64,000 nt of DNA from Hoylesella loescheii (GCA_021531755.1 JADYUK010000017.1:1-64000), one strand, 5' to 3'. Positions 44,156 to 54,776 are shown, counted from the first letter of the stretch. The notes: generated from the letters alone by a model not told the origin. A program made the numbers and translations.

Positions 44156-44809
44156 ATGAATAGGACCACGGAAATAATATTCGACAATCTTTTCTCCTCC
44201 CTATGCGCAGAATACTACGGCGATAAAGTGGAGATGGCTCCCATGTCTGCATGGAAATGGAGACAGGCAGACATGCTGAGGAAAAAGGTGGACACTGTTG
44301 AGCCGTACTCCTCGGCAGCGGTCTATCACTTTGTTAATGCGCTGCAAGAGAGACGCCGGGAGAGAATTGTCAATGATGAGAGGCATGCCATAGACACCTC
44401 GGTGGAGACGTTGAATCTTCTGAACATCATCGTGTATAACATCAACCATATCGAGCGCATAGGCATATCCCTGCCAGGCATAATCTCTCTCGGCAAGTAT
44501 ATGAGGTCATTAGGCGACAAGGTCGATTTCGTGAAGTTTGACAGCTGGACGAAAACCCTTCACATACGTCGCATGACATCCCTCATGGCATCAATTCTTG
44601 TCCAGACGATGGGCTTTGAGCCCAGTGAGCTTCCTTTCCTTTATGCTGAAGTTCCAAACGCACGTGAGATACTATGTAGGTACCTTATGTCTGATGCTCA
44701 AGACGGGACATGGAACCGCAGCCTAAGTCTATACCGCTTCTCCAAGCTGGGGATGATAGGATTCTGGCATCGGAAGATCAAGGAGATGCTTGATAATATA
44801 GAGGAATGA
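44156..44809 (+). CDS. hypothetical protein, mostly helical
   Basis: A 217-residue soluble protein that I do not recognise. It is predicted mainly helical, without signal peptide or membrane segment, with several Tyr/Arg-rich stretches (RQADMLRKKVD, LQERRRERIV). The GTG codon just before the ATG at 44156 could also be used. It stands alone between spacers on both sides. No conserved catalytic motif can be pointed to. Confidence 0.75.
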   Translation: MNRTTEIIFDNLFSSLCAEYYGDKVEMAPMSAWKWRQADMLRKKVDTVEPYSSAAVYHFVNALQERRRERIVNDERHAIDTSVETLNLLNIIVYNINHIERIGISLPGIISLGKYMRSLGDKVDFVKFDSWTKTLHIRRMTSLMASILVQTMGFEPSELPFLYAEVPNAREILCRYLMSDAQDGTWNRSLSLYRFSKLGMIGFWHRKIKEMLDNIEE

Positions 44810-44948
44810 GCACCGCTAAATGTACACTTTCATAGGGAAAAGACCTGGTATTTAATTTGTTAACATTATTTTAATGTTTGTAAAAGGTTGATATTTAACG
44901 CATTACAAAAAAGTTACAAAATTAGTGTAAAAAAAATCATAAAAAAGC

Positions 44949-44979
44949 TTGGTGGGTGTTGAAAAAGTGTGTACCTTTG
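44949..44979 (+). promoter_or_regulatory. promoter of the small lipoprotein gene
   Basis: TTG at 44949-44951 and TACCTTTG at 44972-44979, spaced by about 20 nt, fit the Bacteroidetes consensus. A very A-rich leader follows, a sign of strong expression in this group. Confidence 0.75.
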
Positions 44980-45030
44980 CATCGTTTTAGTAACAATTGA
45001 TTGTTTTACAGATTTTAAAAGCTTAAGAAA

Positions 45031-45189
45031 ATGAAGAAATTGGTATTTATGTTCGTAGCTGTTGCAGCTATCTCTTTCGCTTCTTGTGGTAACAAGACAG
45101 AGCAGGCTCCTGCTCAGGATACAGTTGATACAGTTGCTGTTGATACAGTTGCTGCTGACACAGTTGCTGCTGACACAGTTGCTGAGTAA
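45031..45189 (+). CDS. tiny lipoprotein with Val-Asp-Thr repeats
   Basis: A 52-residue product starting MKKLVFMFVAVAAISFASCG, a lipoprotein signal with the acceptor Cys at 19, followed by NKTEQAPAQ and a low-complexity tail built on (V/A)DTVA, repeated five times. The mature protein would be about 33 residues, acidic and unstructured, tethered to a membrane. It has its own strong promoter and terminator, and its codons (GCT, GTT, ACA) match those of gapA, suggesting high expression. Function unknown. Confidence 0.85.
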   Translation: MKKLVFMFVAVAAISFASCGNKTEQAPAQDTVDTVAVDTVAADTVAADTVAE

Positions 45190-45216
45190 TCCAGGACGAA
45201 CAGTACAGAAAAGAAC

Positions 45217-45250
45217 AACCGTTGGCTTCCAAGAAGTCAACGGTTTTTTT
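45217..45250 (+). terminator. rho-independent terminator of the small lipoprotein gene
   Basis: AACCGTTGGCTT (45217-45228) pairs with AAGTCAACGGTT (about 45234-45244, one G-U) and is followed by seven T residues. Confidence 0.9.
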
Positions 45251-45489
45251 ATGTATGGATTTCGAGCCATCCTTCTTTTGCCAGAGACCACGCATTATGC
45301 CGCTGCAGTCTGGACAGAATGGGGCAATAGATATCAGCGTGAGCGGCAGGGATGGTCTCTGTGTTTGTCCATATGTCAGTCTTGATGGCCTTGCATGCCG
45401 TAAACAAGAATCCCGGGAATCAGTGGATAAGACGTGGCGACGTGTTGTCCGGAATAATAAAGGTGATAGTGACATGCCATTATCCCCGC

Positions 45490-46587
45490 TCATTGCTTTT
45501 TCATCCCTATACCCTCGAATAGCGCATCGACAATCTCCGGCTCAGACCATCTGCAAGATTTACGGTCAATCAGCCCCATCCACCATACTATTACCATACC
45601 ACGGCGTTTTGTCTCGCTTGCCACGAAACGTGAGAATTTTACCCGCTCGGCGGTGTTCCCCTTGTCAAAAGCTGCAATCTCGCCTATGATGACAGGGATG
45701 TCCAAGCTGTCAAAATGGTCTGCTACACGGTTTATAACCTTACGTGATATCTCGCGGAACTCCTCAGTATATACAGTCGGTTTGTTCTCAGGGAAACAGA
45801 AATCCTGTGGGTCGTAGAAGTGTATCTCGCCTATGATATGGCCTGGATGCTTGTCGCCCGGCACACGATAGTTTGATAAAGTCGTCTCTCCTCCGTTGGC
45901 GCTGTATGTTGTCACGATAAGGTTGCGCCATTCGTTGTTCCCTCCTGTGGAACGGACAATATCGACAAAATCCTGTGCTAGAAGGTTTATTGCCGCATAG
46001 TTGCCGGTGCTGCTGTGGTCCCATTTGCCATCCTTGTCGAGCATCTCGTTGAATCCCTCAAACAGCAGTCGCTCTCCATAGTTCCTGAACCGCACGGCTA
46101 TCTGATGCCAAATGGCCTTGAACCTACGGCTTATTGCGGGATAGTTCTCGGGGTCTGCGTTGAGCCATCCGTGTGTTCCTGTGTCATGGTGTATGTTGAC
46201 AATGCAGTACATCCCCTCGTCGATGACATAGTCTATGATTTCAGCGACACGCTCCATCCATTTCCGGTCTATGCTGTCATTATCATTAAGGTGTGGATAC
46301 CATGTGACGGGGATTCTTATGACATTGAAACCGCGTAGCTTGAACTCATGTATCATCTCCCGTGTTGTCACAGGTTGCCCCCAGCTTGTCTCCCAGTCAG
46401 TGGGGTGTGAAAGTGTCCTGCCACGTTTGCCGGTGGCATCGAGAGTGTTCCCGAGATTCCATCCTATTCTCATATTTCTGACAGCGTCTCGTGCCTTCTC
46501 AAACTCCTGTGCCGATGCGCTATGCAGGCATGCTATGAGGCATATCGTGGCAATGCCTGTCTTCCTGAGTGTATTTGTTAGCTTCAT
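45490..46587 (-). CDS. secreted GH5 endoglucanase-like glycoside hydrolase
   Basis: A 365-residue exported enzyme with a signal peptide (MKLTNTLRKTGIATICLIAC, cut near SASA) and a single GH5 catalytic domain. Family features are MRIGWNLGNTLDA, FNVIRIPVTWYPHL, IVNIHHD, the acid/base Glu in LLFEGFNEM, HFYDPQDF, and the nucleophile Glu in PVIIGEIAAFDK, then WWMG. The pattern is that of GH5 subfamily 4 type endoglucanases acting on beta-1,4-glucans or xyloglucan. No carbohydrate-binding module is present. The gene is followed after 37 bp by the stop of nothing else; a thioredoxin gene lies just upstream in the same direction, with 37 bp between them. Confidence 0.9.
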   Translation of the reverse strand: MKLTNTLRKTGIATICLIACLHSASAQEFEKARDAVRNMRIGWNLGNTLDATGKRGRTLSHPTDWETSWGQPVTTREMIHEFKLRGFNVIRIPVTWYPHLNDNDSIDRKWMERVAEIIDYVIDEGMYCIVNIHHDTGTHGWLNADPENYPAISRRFKAIWHQIAVRFRNYGERLLFEGFNEMLDKDGKWDHSSTGNYAAINLLAQDFVDIVRSTGGNNEWRNLIVTTYSANGGETTLSNYRVPGDKHPGHIIGEIHFYDPQDFCFPENKPTVYTEEFREISRKVINRVADHFDSLDIPVIIGEIAAFDKGNTAERVKFSRFVASETKRRGMVIVWWMGLIDRKSCRWSEPEIVDALFEGIGMKKQ

Positions 46588-46624
46588 GTTAGTCGTATTT
46601 GTTTGATAGATTTCGTTTCTGCCG

Positions 46625-47125
46625 CTACTGTTTCTGTGTTAGAGCCTCAGCGAGTGCTGTGAGCTCCTCCTCGCTCATTGCCCCGACGCTTTTCTCCATA
46701 TTCCCGTCTTTGTCGATAATGATGAGAGTAGGCACGGCTTCTATGCCGACAGCTCTTGCGAAACCCTCGTCCTGGTCGATATCCACCTGTATGACCTGCA
46801 GCGACTCCCTGTAGCTCTCGGCGATGGCCTTTATATGTGGAGCCATCTTCATGCACGGGCCACACCATGTGGCATACATGTCGATAATCGCCGGGCGTCC
46901 CTCTGTGTACCCATAATCCTTCAGATAATCCATGACACCTTTCTCTGTATCATCTGCTTCAGTCTCTGCCGTGGCGGGAGTTGGAGCGCTGTTTTCGGCT
47001 GGTGGCTCTGAGGTTTGGGTGTCTCCTCTGGTCTCATACTGTGTTATAACAAATACTACGGCTGTCCCGAAAAGAATCGCGAGGAGCAGCCCTGAGTGTC
47101 TTGTGAGAAAGTTAGGCTTCTTCAT
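46625..47125 (-). CDS. membrane-anchored thioredoxin-like protein
   Basis: The 166-residue protein has one N-terminal membrane helix (LLLAILFGTAVVFVITQ), a flexible Pro/Ala/Glu/Thr-rich linker (about 35-62), and a thioredoxin domain with the active site WCGPC at 87-91 and the cis-Pro in AVPTLII. It would face the periplasm and help reduce or form disulfides of exported proteins. It is 37 bp upstream of the GH5 gene, so the two are probably co-transcribed; the link may be folding of secreted enzymes. Confidence 0.9.
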   Translation of the reverse strand: MKKPNFLTRHSGLLLAILFGTAVVFVITQYETRGDTQTSEPPAENSAPTPATAETEADDTEKGVMDYLKDYGYTEGRPAIIDMYATWCGPCMKMAPHIKAIAESYRESLQVIQVDIDQDEGFARAVGIEAVPTLIIIDKDGNMEKSVGAMSEEELTALAEALTQKQ

Positions 47126-47411
47126 GCTTTCATATGTATTTAGTTGTCATTCGTCTTGCAAATATAGTATACTGGTTTCATCTATCCAAAGAAATCGTGA
47201 AATAAAAATCATAATATGTATTAAATTGTTGCATAATCTCTTGCATGTTCCAAAAAATATACGTAATTTTACCCTCGGAAAACCAATAGATGTAAATCAA
47301 TAGTATGATGCTATCCACCCTACTGTTGCATGCTTTTTCTGACAGTGGCATTATGCTGTTATATCCACCCCCACCACCTTATTGTCTATAATAATCCTAA
47401 TACATACCACT

Positions 47412-49571
47412 ATGAAACTATACCAAACTAACGAGATTAAGAACATTGCATTGCTTGGCAATGACGGTTCTGGTAAGACAACCCTCACTGAATCACTGCT
47501 CTACGAGGCAGGTATCATCCAGCGTAGAGGACGTGTGAGTCAAGGAACAACCGTCAGTGACTACTTCCCCGTAGAGCAAGATTACGGATACAGCGTGTTC
47601 TCAACAGTCTATCATGTAGAATACAACAATAAGAAGCTTAACATCATTGACTGTCCGGGATCAGACGATTTCGTCGGAGCCGCTATCACAGCCCTCAATG
47701 TCACAGACACAGCAGTGCTGCTCCTTAACGGACAGTATGGCCCTGAGGTTGGCACACAGAATCACTTCCGCTATACAGAGAAGCTCAAGAAACCTGTCAT
47801 CTTCCTTGTCAACCAGCTCGACTCAGAGAAGTGTGACTATCATAATGTCCTTGACAGACTGCAGGAGATCTACGGCACGAAAGTTGTCCCTGTACAGTAT
47901 CCTATCAATGAGGGACCAGAGTTCAACGCCCTCATTGACGTTCTCCTCATGAAGAAGTATTCATGGAAGCCAGAAGGTGGTGCTCCTATCATTGAGGATA
48001 TCCCTGCTGAGGAGATGGAAAAGGCAACAGAGATGCACAAGGCTCTCGTAGAGGCTGCCGCAGAGAATGACGACACATTGATGGAGAAATTCTTTGAGAC
48101 AGAGCAGCTCACAGAGGACGAGATGCGCGAGGGTATACGCAAGGGTCTCGTCACACGCTCCATCTTCCCTGTGTTCTGTGTCTGTGCAGGAAAAGACATG
48201 GGTGTGCGCCGCCTGATGGAGTTCCTTGGCAATGTCGTTCCTTTCGTCGACGAGATGCCTAAGGTTCACAATACACGTGGCGAGGAGGTTCCTGTTGTTA
48301 CTGACGGTCCGACATCTCTCTATTTCTTCAAGACAGGTATTGAGCCACACATTGGTGAGGTAGCTTACTTCAAGGTGATGTCAGGCTCGGTAAAGACTGG
48401 CGACGAGCTCCAGAATGCAGACCGCGGCTCAAAGGAGCGTCTCGGACAGATATATGTATGTGCAGGCGCGAACAGGCAGCCTGTTGACCAGCTCAACGCC
48501 GGCGATATAGGCTGTGCCGTGAAGCTGAAGGATGTCAAGACCGGCAACACCCTCAATGGTAAGGACACAGAGAATAGGTTTGACTTCATCAAATATCCTA
48601 ACTCCAAGTACTCGCGTGCTATCAAGGCTGTCAACGAGTCAGAGACAGAGAAGATGATGGCTGCGCTCCTCCGTATGCGTCAGGAAGACCCTACATGGAT
48701 TGTAGAGCAGTCTAAGGAGCTCAGACAGATTATCATACACGGACAGGGAGAGTTCCACCTCCGCACCCTGAAGTGGCGTCTCGAGAATAACGAGAAGATT
48801 CAGGTGCGCTTCGAGGAGGCACGTATACCTTACCGTGAGACAATCACAAAGGCATCACGTGCTGACTACCGCCACAAGAAGCAGTCAGGTGGTGCAGGAC
48901 AGTTCGGTGAGGTTCATCTCATTGTTGAGCCTTATGCAGAGGGTATGCCTGACCCGACATTATACACATTCGGCGGACAGGAGTTCCGTATGAATATCAA
49001 GGGACGCGAGGAAGTCGATCTCCCATGGGGCGGAAAGCTTGTTTTCCTCAACTCGGTTGTCGGCGGTGCTATCGACGCACGCTTCATGCCTGCAATCCTC
49101 AAGGGTGTCATGGACTGTATGGAACGTGGTCCGCTGACAGGATCTTATGCCCGTGACGTACGCGTTGTCGTTTATGATGGCAAGATGCACCCAGTCGACT
49201 CTAACGAGTTGTCGTTCATGCTCGCTGCACGCAATGCCTTCTCTATGGCATTCCGTGAGGCCGGACCGAAGATTCTTGAGCCTATCTACGACCTCGAGGT
49301 CTATGTGCCTGCCGACTATATGGGCGATGTGATGTCTGACCTCCAGGGACGTCGTGCCCTCATTATGGGTATGGACTCAGAGAACGGATACCAGAAACTC
49401 CAGGCTAAGATACCTCTGAAAGAGCTTGCCAACTATTCTATCGCACTCAGCTCACTCACAGGTGGACGTGCTTCATTCACAACAAAGTTTGCAAGCTACG
49501 AGCTCGTTCCGTCTGACATCCAGCAGCAGCTCATCGCTGCACATGAGGCAGAGACAAAGAACGATGACTAA
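47412..49571 (+). CDS. EF-G2-like elongation factor lacking the catalytic histidine
   Basis: A 719-residue translational GTPase of the EF-G family with domains G, II, III, IV and V in order. The P loop is GNDGSGKTTLTE (16-27). Switch II, normally DTPGHVDF, is DCPGSDDF (80-87), so the catalytic His is Ser84; the guanine-specificity motif NKxD is NQLD (134-137). These changes match the Bacteroidetes EF-G2 paralogue, reported in Bacteroides thetaiotaomicron to support translocation without GTP hydrolysis. The tip of domain IV and the C-terminal domain are intact. I chose ATG 47412 (MKLYQTNEIK); an upstream Met gives a hydrophobic extension unlike the family. It is monocistronic, with a hairpin downstream. 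Confidence 0.92.
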   Translation: MKLYQTNEIKNIALLGNDGSGKTTLTESLLYEAGIIQRRGRVSQGTTVSDYFPVEQDYGYSVFSTVYHVEYNNKKLNIIDCPGSDDFVGAAITALNVTDTAVLLLNGQYGPEVGTQNHFRYTEKLKKPVIFLVNQLDSEKCDYHNVLDRLQEIYGTKVVPVQYPINEGPEFNALIDVLLMKKYSWKPEGGAPIIEDIPAEEMEKATEMHKALVEAAAENDDTLMEKFFETEQLTEDEMREGIRKGLVTRSIFPVFCVCAGKDMGVRRLMEFLGNVVPFVDEMPKVHNTRGEEVPVVTDGPTSLYFFKTGIEPHIGEVAYFKVMSGSVKTGDELQNADRGSKERLGQIYVCAGANRQPVDQLNAGDIGCAVKLKDVKTGNTLNGKDTENRFDFIKYPNSKYSRAIKAVNESETEKMMAALLRMRQEDPTWIVEQSKELRQIIIHGQGEFHLRTLKWRLENNEKIQVRFEEARIPYRETITKASRADYRHKKQSGGAGQFGEVHLIVEPYAEGMPDPTLYTFGGQEFRMNIKGREEVDLPWGGKLVFLNSVVGGAIDARFMPAILKGVMDCMERGPLTGSYARDVRVVVYDGKMHPVDSNELSFMLAARNAFSMAFREAGPKILEPIYDLEVYVPADYMGDVMSDLQGRRALIMGMDSENGYQKLQAKIPLKELANYSIALSSLTGGRASFTTKFASYELVPSDIQQQLIAAHEAETKNDD

Positions 49572-49639
49572 TCTATAAGACAAGGGAGAGGCCTGTGTCA
49601 GATTATCAGGCGATACCCCTTATTCTCAGACTGTTATAT

Positions 49640-49682
49640 CCAAGAGACAGCCCGCGGTTGTGATACCGTGGCTGTCTCTTGG
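49640..49682. terminator. hairpin after the EF-G2 gene
   Basis: CCAAGAGACAGCC (49640-49652) pairs with GGCTGTCTCTTGG (49670-49682) over 13 bp, extended by CGCGG/CCGTG. T-rich sequence follows on the plus strand. Confidence 0.75.
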
Positions 49683-50434
49683 TCTCGTTTGGGGCTCTAT
49701 GTCCAATAGGATGGCTTGAAGCCAATAGGATGTCATGAGATTGGGACGGATGATTCGTGAGATGGGAGCCCACGCCATCGGCTGGGACACGGGCGAAACA
49801 GCACAAGAATGTCCTGCCTCACATTCTGAGAATCATGAATAAACGGTGGTGGAAGGCAGGAAACATGCCCAGAGTCAGCAGACTCTATGGCACGGGCTCA
49901 TAGGCACATCATGTTGATTTCTTGTTTGGCCGACGACACCCGTTTATGCTATAGATACAATGATTGTGTATGGAAGGCAGAAACTTTCAAATTGTAACCT
50001 CATGACCCATATTTGCTTATATTTTTATTTTGATATTGTCAATTTTGAGATATGTGCCGGATAGCATGCTGAAAGGTGCTGGATAATCTGACAACAGGTT
50101 ATCTCCTGAGCCGCCATTCCTACTGCTTACGAACTCTAATAATTGTCCCTCATTAATTGTTTTTCTGAAACCTCAATTGTCTCCCTCTTGTTGTGAAAAA
50201 CTAAGAGCCTTGGGGGAGGATTTTGTACGGCGTCATTATCCGATAGGCCTTGCTGAGATGCCGCCTGTCTTCTGCCTCTCATGCTATCCTCACCATAATC
50301 GCTCGTCTGTCACTCTTTCTCCTATTATTTGTCTCTATCTCTTCTGCCGGCCTGTGCTGCCCGTAGCCGCAATTGTTGCAGCGACATTCTGTCCGCAACC
50401 GTCCAATGATAGAGCCCTGCCCTCTGGTATATAC
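49683..50434. other. spacer with a 20-bp tandem repeat
   Basis: No gene is convincing in this 750-bp spacer. Two 20-bp tandem copies lie at 49701-49720 and 49721-49740, sharing CCAATAGGATG. The rest is AT-rich without recognisable features. Confidence 0.5.
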
Positions 50435-50470
50435 AAAAAAATCCCACCTTTCCATTGGAAAAGATGGGAT
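50435..50470 (-). terminator. rho-independent terminator of rpsO
   Basis: ATCCCACCTTTCC (50441-50453) pairs with GGAAAAGATGGGAT (50457-50470); on the minus strand a run of seven T follows. Confidence 0.88.
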
Positions 50471-50495
50471 ATGTGTCATTAATCTATAAAGAAGA

Positions 50496-50765
50496 TTATC
50501 GACGGAGACCGAGAGCCTTAACGATGGCACGGTAACGCTCGATGTCGTTCTTCTTGAGATAGTTGAGAAGTGCGCGACGCTTACCTACAAGCTGTGTAAG
50601 AGAACGTGCTGTGCGGAAATCCTTGTGGTTCTCCTTCAGGTGCTCTGTGAGGTGCTTGATGCGGTAAGAGAAAAGAGCAATCTGGCTCTCTGGTGAGCCT
50701 GTGTCAGTTGCTGACTTGCCATACTGGCTGAAGATCTCTGTCTTCTTTGTCTGATCTAAATACAT
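50496..50765 (-). CDS. rpsO: 30S ribosomal protein S15
   Basis: S15 binds 16S rRNA early in assembly of the small-subunit platform. The 89-residue product shows the usual TDTGSPESQIALFSYRIKHL, HKDFRTARSLTQLVGKRRAL and LNYLKKNDIERYRAIVKALG. It has its own promoter element (TAACTTTG, complement of 50876-50883), a structured leader and a terminator, so it is a single-gene unit. Confidence 0.98.
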   Translation of the reverse strand: MYLDQTKKTEIFSQYGKSATDTGSPESQIALFSYRIKHLTEHLKENHKDFRTARSLTQLVGKRRALLNYLKKNDIERYRAIVKALGLRR

Positions 50766-50883
50766 TAGAAATTGTGATTAATGGGTTGATAAATTACATC
50801 CTTCTGATGCCTTCAGATCCTTAATCACAGACCTGAACATCCTTTGAATGCAGCCTCTCGTTTTGAAAAGCGGTGCAAAGTTA
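50766..50883 (-). promoter_or_regulatory. rpsO promoter element and structured leader
   Basis: TAACTTTG (complement of 50876-50883) is the -7 element. In the leader, TGTGATTAA (50773-50781) pairs with TTAATCACA (50821-50829) and an inner TCTGA/TCAGA stem forms. rpsO leaders in several phyla bind S15 itself, so this may be an autoregulatory site; that is inference. Confidence 0.45.
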
Positions 50884-51023
50884 CTGCTTTTTGTCTGTAT
50901 ATCTGATGTTTATGCCTCTTTTTCTTTTCTTTGTTAATATTATTTAACGGTCTTGTGGGCTTTAGGTGGGATATCAGATATGTATGATATGCGGCTTCCT
51001 GCCTATGCGGCGTGTTGCGGCTC

Positions 51024-52691
51024 TTACTTGTTCCCTGATAGCTCCTTGGCCTTTTTGAGCGCTATGTCGATATGTGGGCATATGTGGTCCTCGCCTATGA
51101 TATCGTACAGCTTTGCCTTGTCAAGCACTGCATGCACCTTTGGGTTGACACCAGAGAGCACAACATCAATGCCTTGCTGCTTGGATGCTATACATATATT
51201 GCTGAGGTTGTGGACTCCAGTAGAGTCGATGAATGGCACCTTGCGCATACGGATGATACGGACAGACGGCTTCTCGCGGAATCGCGTCATCAACTCCTCT
51301 GCCTTGTTGCCAGCACCGAAGAAGAATGGGCCGTTTATCTCGTAGACCTCAATGTCTTGTGGCACAATGAGATGCTCGTCATGCTGCGACTGGAGGTCTG
51401 ACTCCTCCTCTACATCAATGTCTCTCACCTGCTGGACATCGCTCGTCTCTGCCATGCGGCGCATGAAGAGGAGGCACGCTATGACAATGCCAACCTCTAT
51501 GGCTATCGTGAGGTCGAAGATTATGGTAAGGAAGAATGTCACAAGGAGTACGGTGATATCAGATTTTGGATTCCTCAGTATGCCAAGGAATGACGGGATG
51601 CCACACATGTTATAGCTGACCATCACAAGTATGCCTGCCAGGCACGCCATCGGAATATACTTGGCGAGAGGCATAAGGAACAGGAAAATGAGTAGCAGCA
51701 CAACGGCATGGATTATTCCGGCCACAGGGGTGCGTCCGCCATTGTTGATATTCGTCATAGTGCGCGCTATGGCTCCTGTTGCTGGGATGCCGCCGAAGAT
51801 TGGAGTGACAAGGTTTGCTATGCCCTGGCCTATCAGCTCGTTGTTCGAGTTGTGGCGGTCGCCTATGACACCGTCTGCCACAGTCGCCGACAGCAATGAC
51901 TCTATGGCTCCAAGCAAGGCTATCGTCAGTGCTGGCTGCACAAGCCCCTTCATCGTCAACCATGATAACTCAGGGACATCTGCCCCCGGCATGTCAGATG
52001 ATATGGAGAAGCGGTCGCCTATGGTCTCTATGCTTGTTATGCCAAGATAGTTCCTGAGCACAAGGGCGACAACGGTTGTCAGGATTATTGCTATGAGAGA
52101 GCCTGGAATCTTCTTGCTGATGCGGGGCAGCACGATTATCGTCACAAGAGAGAGCATGCCGATGAACAGGCTCCAAAGGTCTATCGTGGAGACATTATTC
52201 GCATAGCAAATCCATTTCTCAACAAAATCGCTCGGCACCTTCTCTATCTGCATGCCAAAGAAGTCTTTGACCTGTGTGGAGAAAATGGTTATGGCTATAC
52301 CAGAGGTGAAACCGACAACAATGGGGTAGGGGATGTATTGGATTATCGTGCCGAGCCGGAGAAGACCGAAGAGCACAAGAAACGCTCCGGCCATGAATGT
52401 CGCTATCGTGAGTCCTGACATTCCATACTGCTCTATGATACCATATATTATAATGATGAACGCTCCTGTCGGTCCGCCAATCTGCACCTTGGAACCACCG
52501 AAGACAGAGACAAGCAGTCCCGCTACTATGGCTGTGATGATTCCCTTTTCTGGAGACACGCCAGAAGCTATACCAAACGCTATGGCAAGTGGCAGGGCTA
52601 CAATGCCTACTATGATACCTGCCATGATATCTGCTGAAAGAGTCTTCTTGTCATAATGCTTCAGACAAGATATGAGTTTCGGTTTGTACAT
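51024..52691 (-). CDS. SulP-family anion transporter with STAS domain
   Basis: A 555-residue inner-membrane transporter of the SulP/SLC26 family, which carries sulfate, bicarbonate or related anions. About 12-14 helices fill the first 400 residues, with the signatures GIIVGIVALPLAIAFGIASG and VQIGGPTGAFIIIIYGI, and NNELIGQGIANLVTPIFGGI. A cytoplasmic STAS domain ends the protein, with the nucleotide/phospho-site motif VPFIDSTGVHNL. The true anion cannot be read from sequence; nothing adjacent concerns sulfate assimilation. Single gene. Confidence 0.93.
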   Translation of the reverse strand: MYKPKLISCLKHYDKKTLSADIMAGIIVGIVALPLAIAFGIASGVSPEKGIITAIVAGLLVSVFGGSKVQIGGPTGAFIIIIYGIIEQYGMSGLTIATFMAGAFLVLFGLLRLGTIIQYIPYPIVVGFTSGIAITIFSTQVKDFFGMQIEKVPSDFVEKWICYANNVSTIDLWSLFIGMLSLVTIIVLPRISKKIPGSLIAIILTTVVALVLRNYLGITSIETIGDRFSISSDMPGADVPELSWLTMKGLVQPALTIALLGAIESLLSATVADGVIGDRHNSNNELIGQGIANLVTPIFGGIPATGAIARTMTNINNGGRTPVAGIIHAVVLLLIFLFLMPLAKYIPMACLAGILVMVSYNMCGIPSFLGILRNPKSDITVLLVTFFLTIIFDLTIAIEVGIVIACLLFMRRMAETSDVQQVRDIDVEEESDLQSQHDEHLIVPQDIEVYEINGPFFFGAGNKAEELMTRFREKPSVRIIRMRKVPFIDSTGVHNLSNICIASKQQGIDVVLSGVNPKVHAVLDKAKLYDIIGEDHICPHIDIALKKAKELSGNK

Positions 52692-53079
52692 GTTCTATAA
52701 TAAATATTTCTAATCGTTATTCTTGTTATCCTGTTATTCTTGGCAGAGAAGAAGATAGGGGGGCAGGATGTGCGCCCGGCATTCGTTCCTCCCGTTATAA
52801 GGCATCGCATAGCCCGTCAATGCTCTTAGTGACGTTCCTGAGGGGAGATGGTGCCGCGCGTATCATGCCCCCGTCACGACAAAGGCTCTGCCGCCAACAG
52901 ATTGTATCTTGTAATTAAGATTTGCAGGCAAGTCCATGTCGCTTGCCTGCAAATCCGTTGCGAGACTATTCTATGGCATGTCTGCCATTTAGCGTCAGTC
53001 TATGTGGTTTTCCCACAGCACTTTGTTCTGAGAGCTATGACCATTTTATGGTTGTCTCTCTCGCCTGTAACAAAGGTTT
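52692..53079. other. spacer with perfect 14-bp hairpin
   Basis: No gene is seen. GATTTGCAGGCAAG (52919-52932) pairs perfectly with CTTGCCTGCAAATC (52942-52955) over a 9-nt loop. It is 125 bp after mscL and likely ends its minus-strand transcript. Confidence 0.6.
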
Positions 53080-53505
53080 TTATTTCTTTTCTTTCAAGAG
53101 GTCGCGTATCTCAGTGAGGAGCTTCTCTTCTGCTGATGGCTCAGGCTCAGCTGCAGGTGCGGCAGGCTGCTCCTCCTTCTTCTTAGACAGGCTGTTAATG
53201 CCCTTGACAAGGAGGAACACGCATAATGCAATGATAACGAAATCAATGATAGTCTGTATGAAGCTGCCATAGTTGATGGTGGCAGGAGCAAGCTCCACAC
53301 CCTCTATGACTGTCTGTGGAAGCGTAACCTTAAGGTCAGAGAAGTTAACACCTCCAATGATATAGCCAATAGGAGGCATTAAAATATCGTTAACAATAGA
53401 CGTGACAATCTTGCCGAAGGCACCGCCGATGATAACACCGACAGCCATGTCAACAGCATTACCCTTAACAGCAAACTCCTTGAATTCTTGTATGAATTTC
53501 GCCAT
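53080..53505 (-). CDS. mscL: large-conductance mechanosensitive channel
   Basis: MscL forms a homopentameric channel in the inner membrane that opens under extreme tension and releases solutes during osmotic downshock. The 141-residue protein has the N-terminal amphipathic helix [20 protein letters not shown], pore helix TM1 with [20 protein letters not shown], a periplasmic loop, TM2 ([15 protein letters not shown]) and a charged C-terminal bundle. It is divergent to gapA with a TACCTTTG promoter element (complement of 53559-53566). Confidence 0.97.
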   Translation of the reverse strand: MAKFIQEFKEFAVKGNAVDMAVGVIIGGAFGKIVTSIVNDILMPPIGYIIGGVNFSDLKVTLPQTVIEGVELAPATINYGSFIQTIIDFVIIALCVFLLVKGINSLSKKKEEQPAAPAAEPEPSAEEKLLTEIRDLLKEKK

Positions 53506-53558
53506 AATCGTTGTGGTTAAAAATGATGAAAATGTATTATAAGAGATTAAGTTTGGTG

Positions 53559-53566
53559 CAAAGGTA
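53559..53566 (-). promoter_or_regulatory. -7 element of the mscL promoter
   Basis: Minus-strand TACCTTTG, a TAnnTTTG match, 54 bp before the mscL start. Confidence 0.55.
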
Positions 53567-53600
53567 ATGATTTTATATCAATAAATATAATTTTTTATAA

Positions 53601-54776
<1,176 letters not shown>

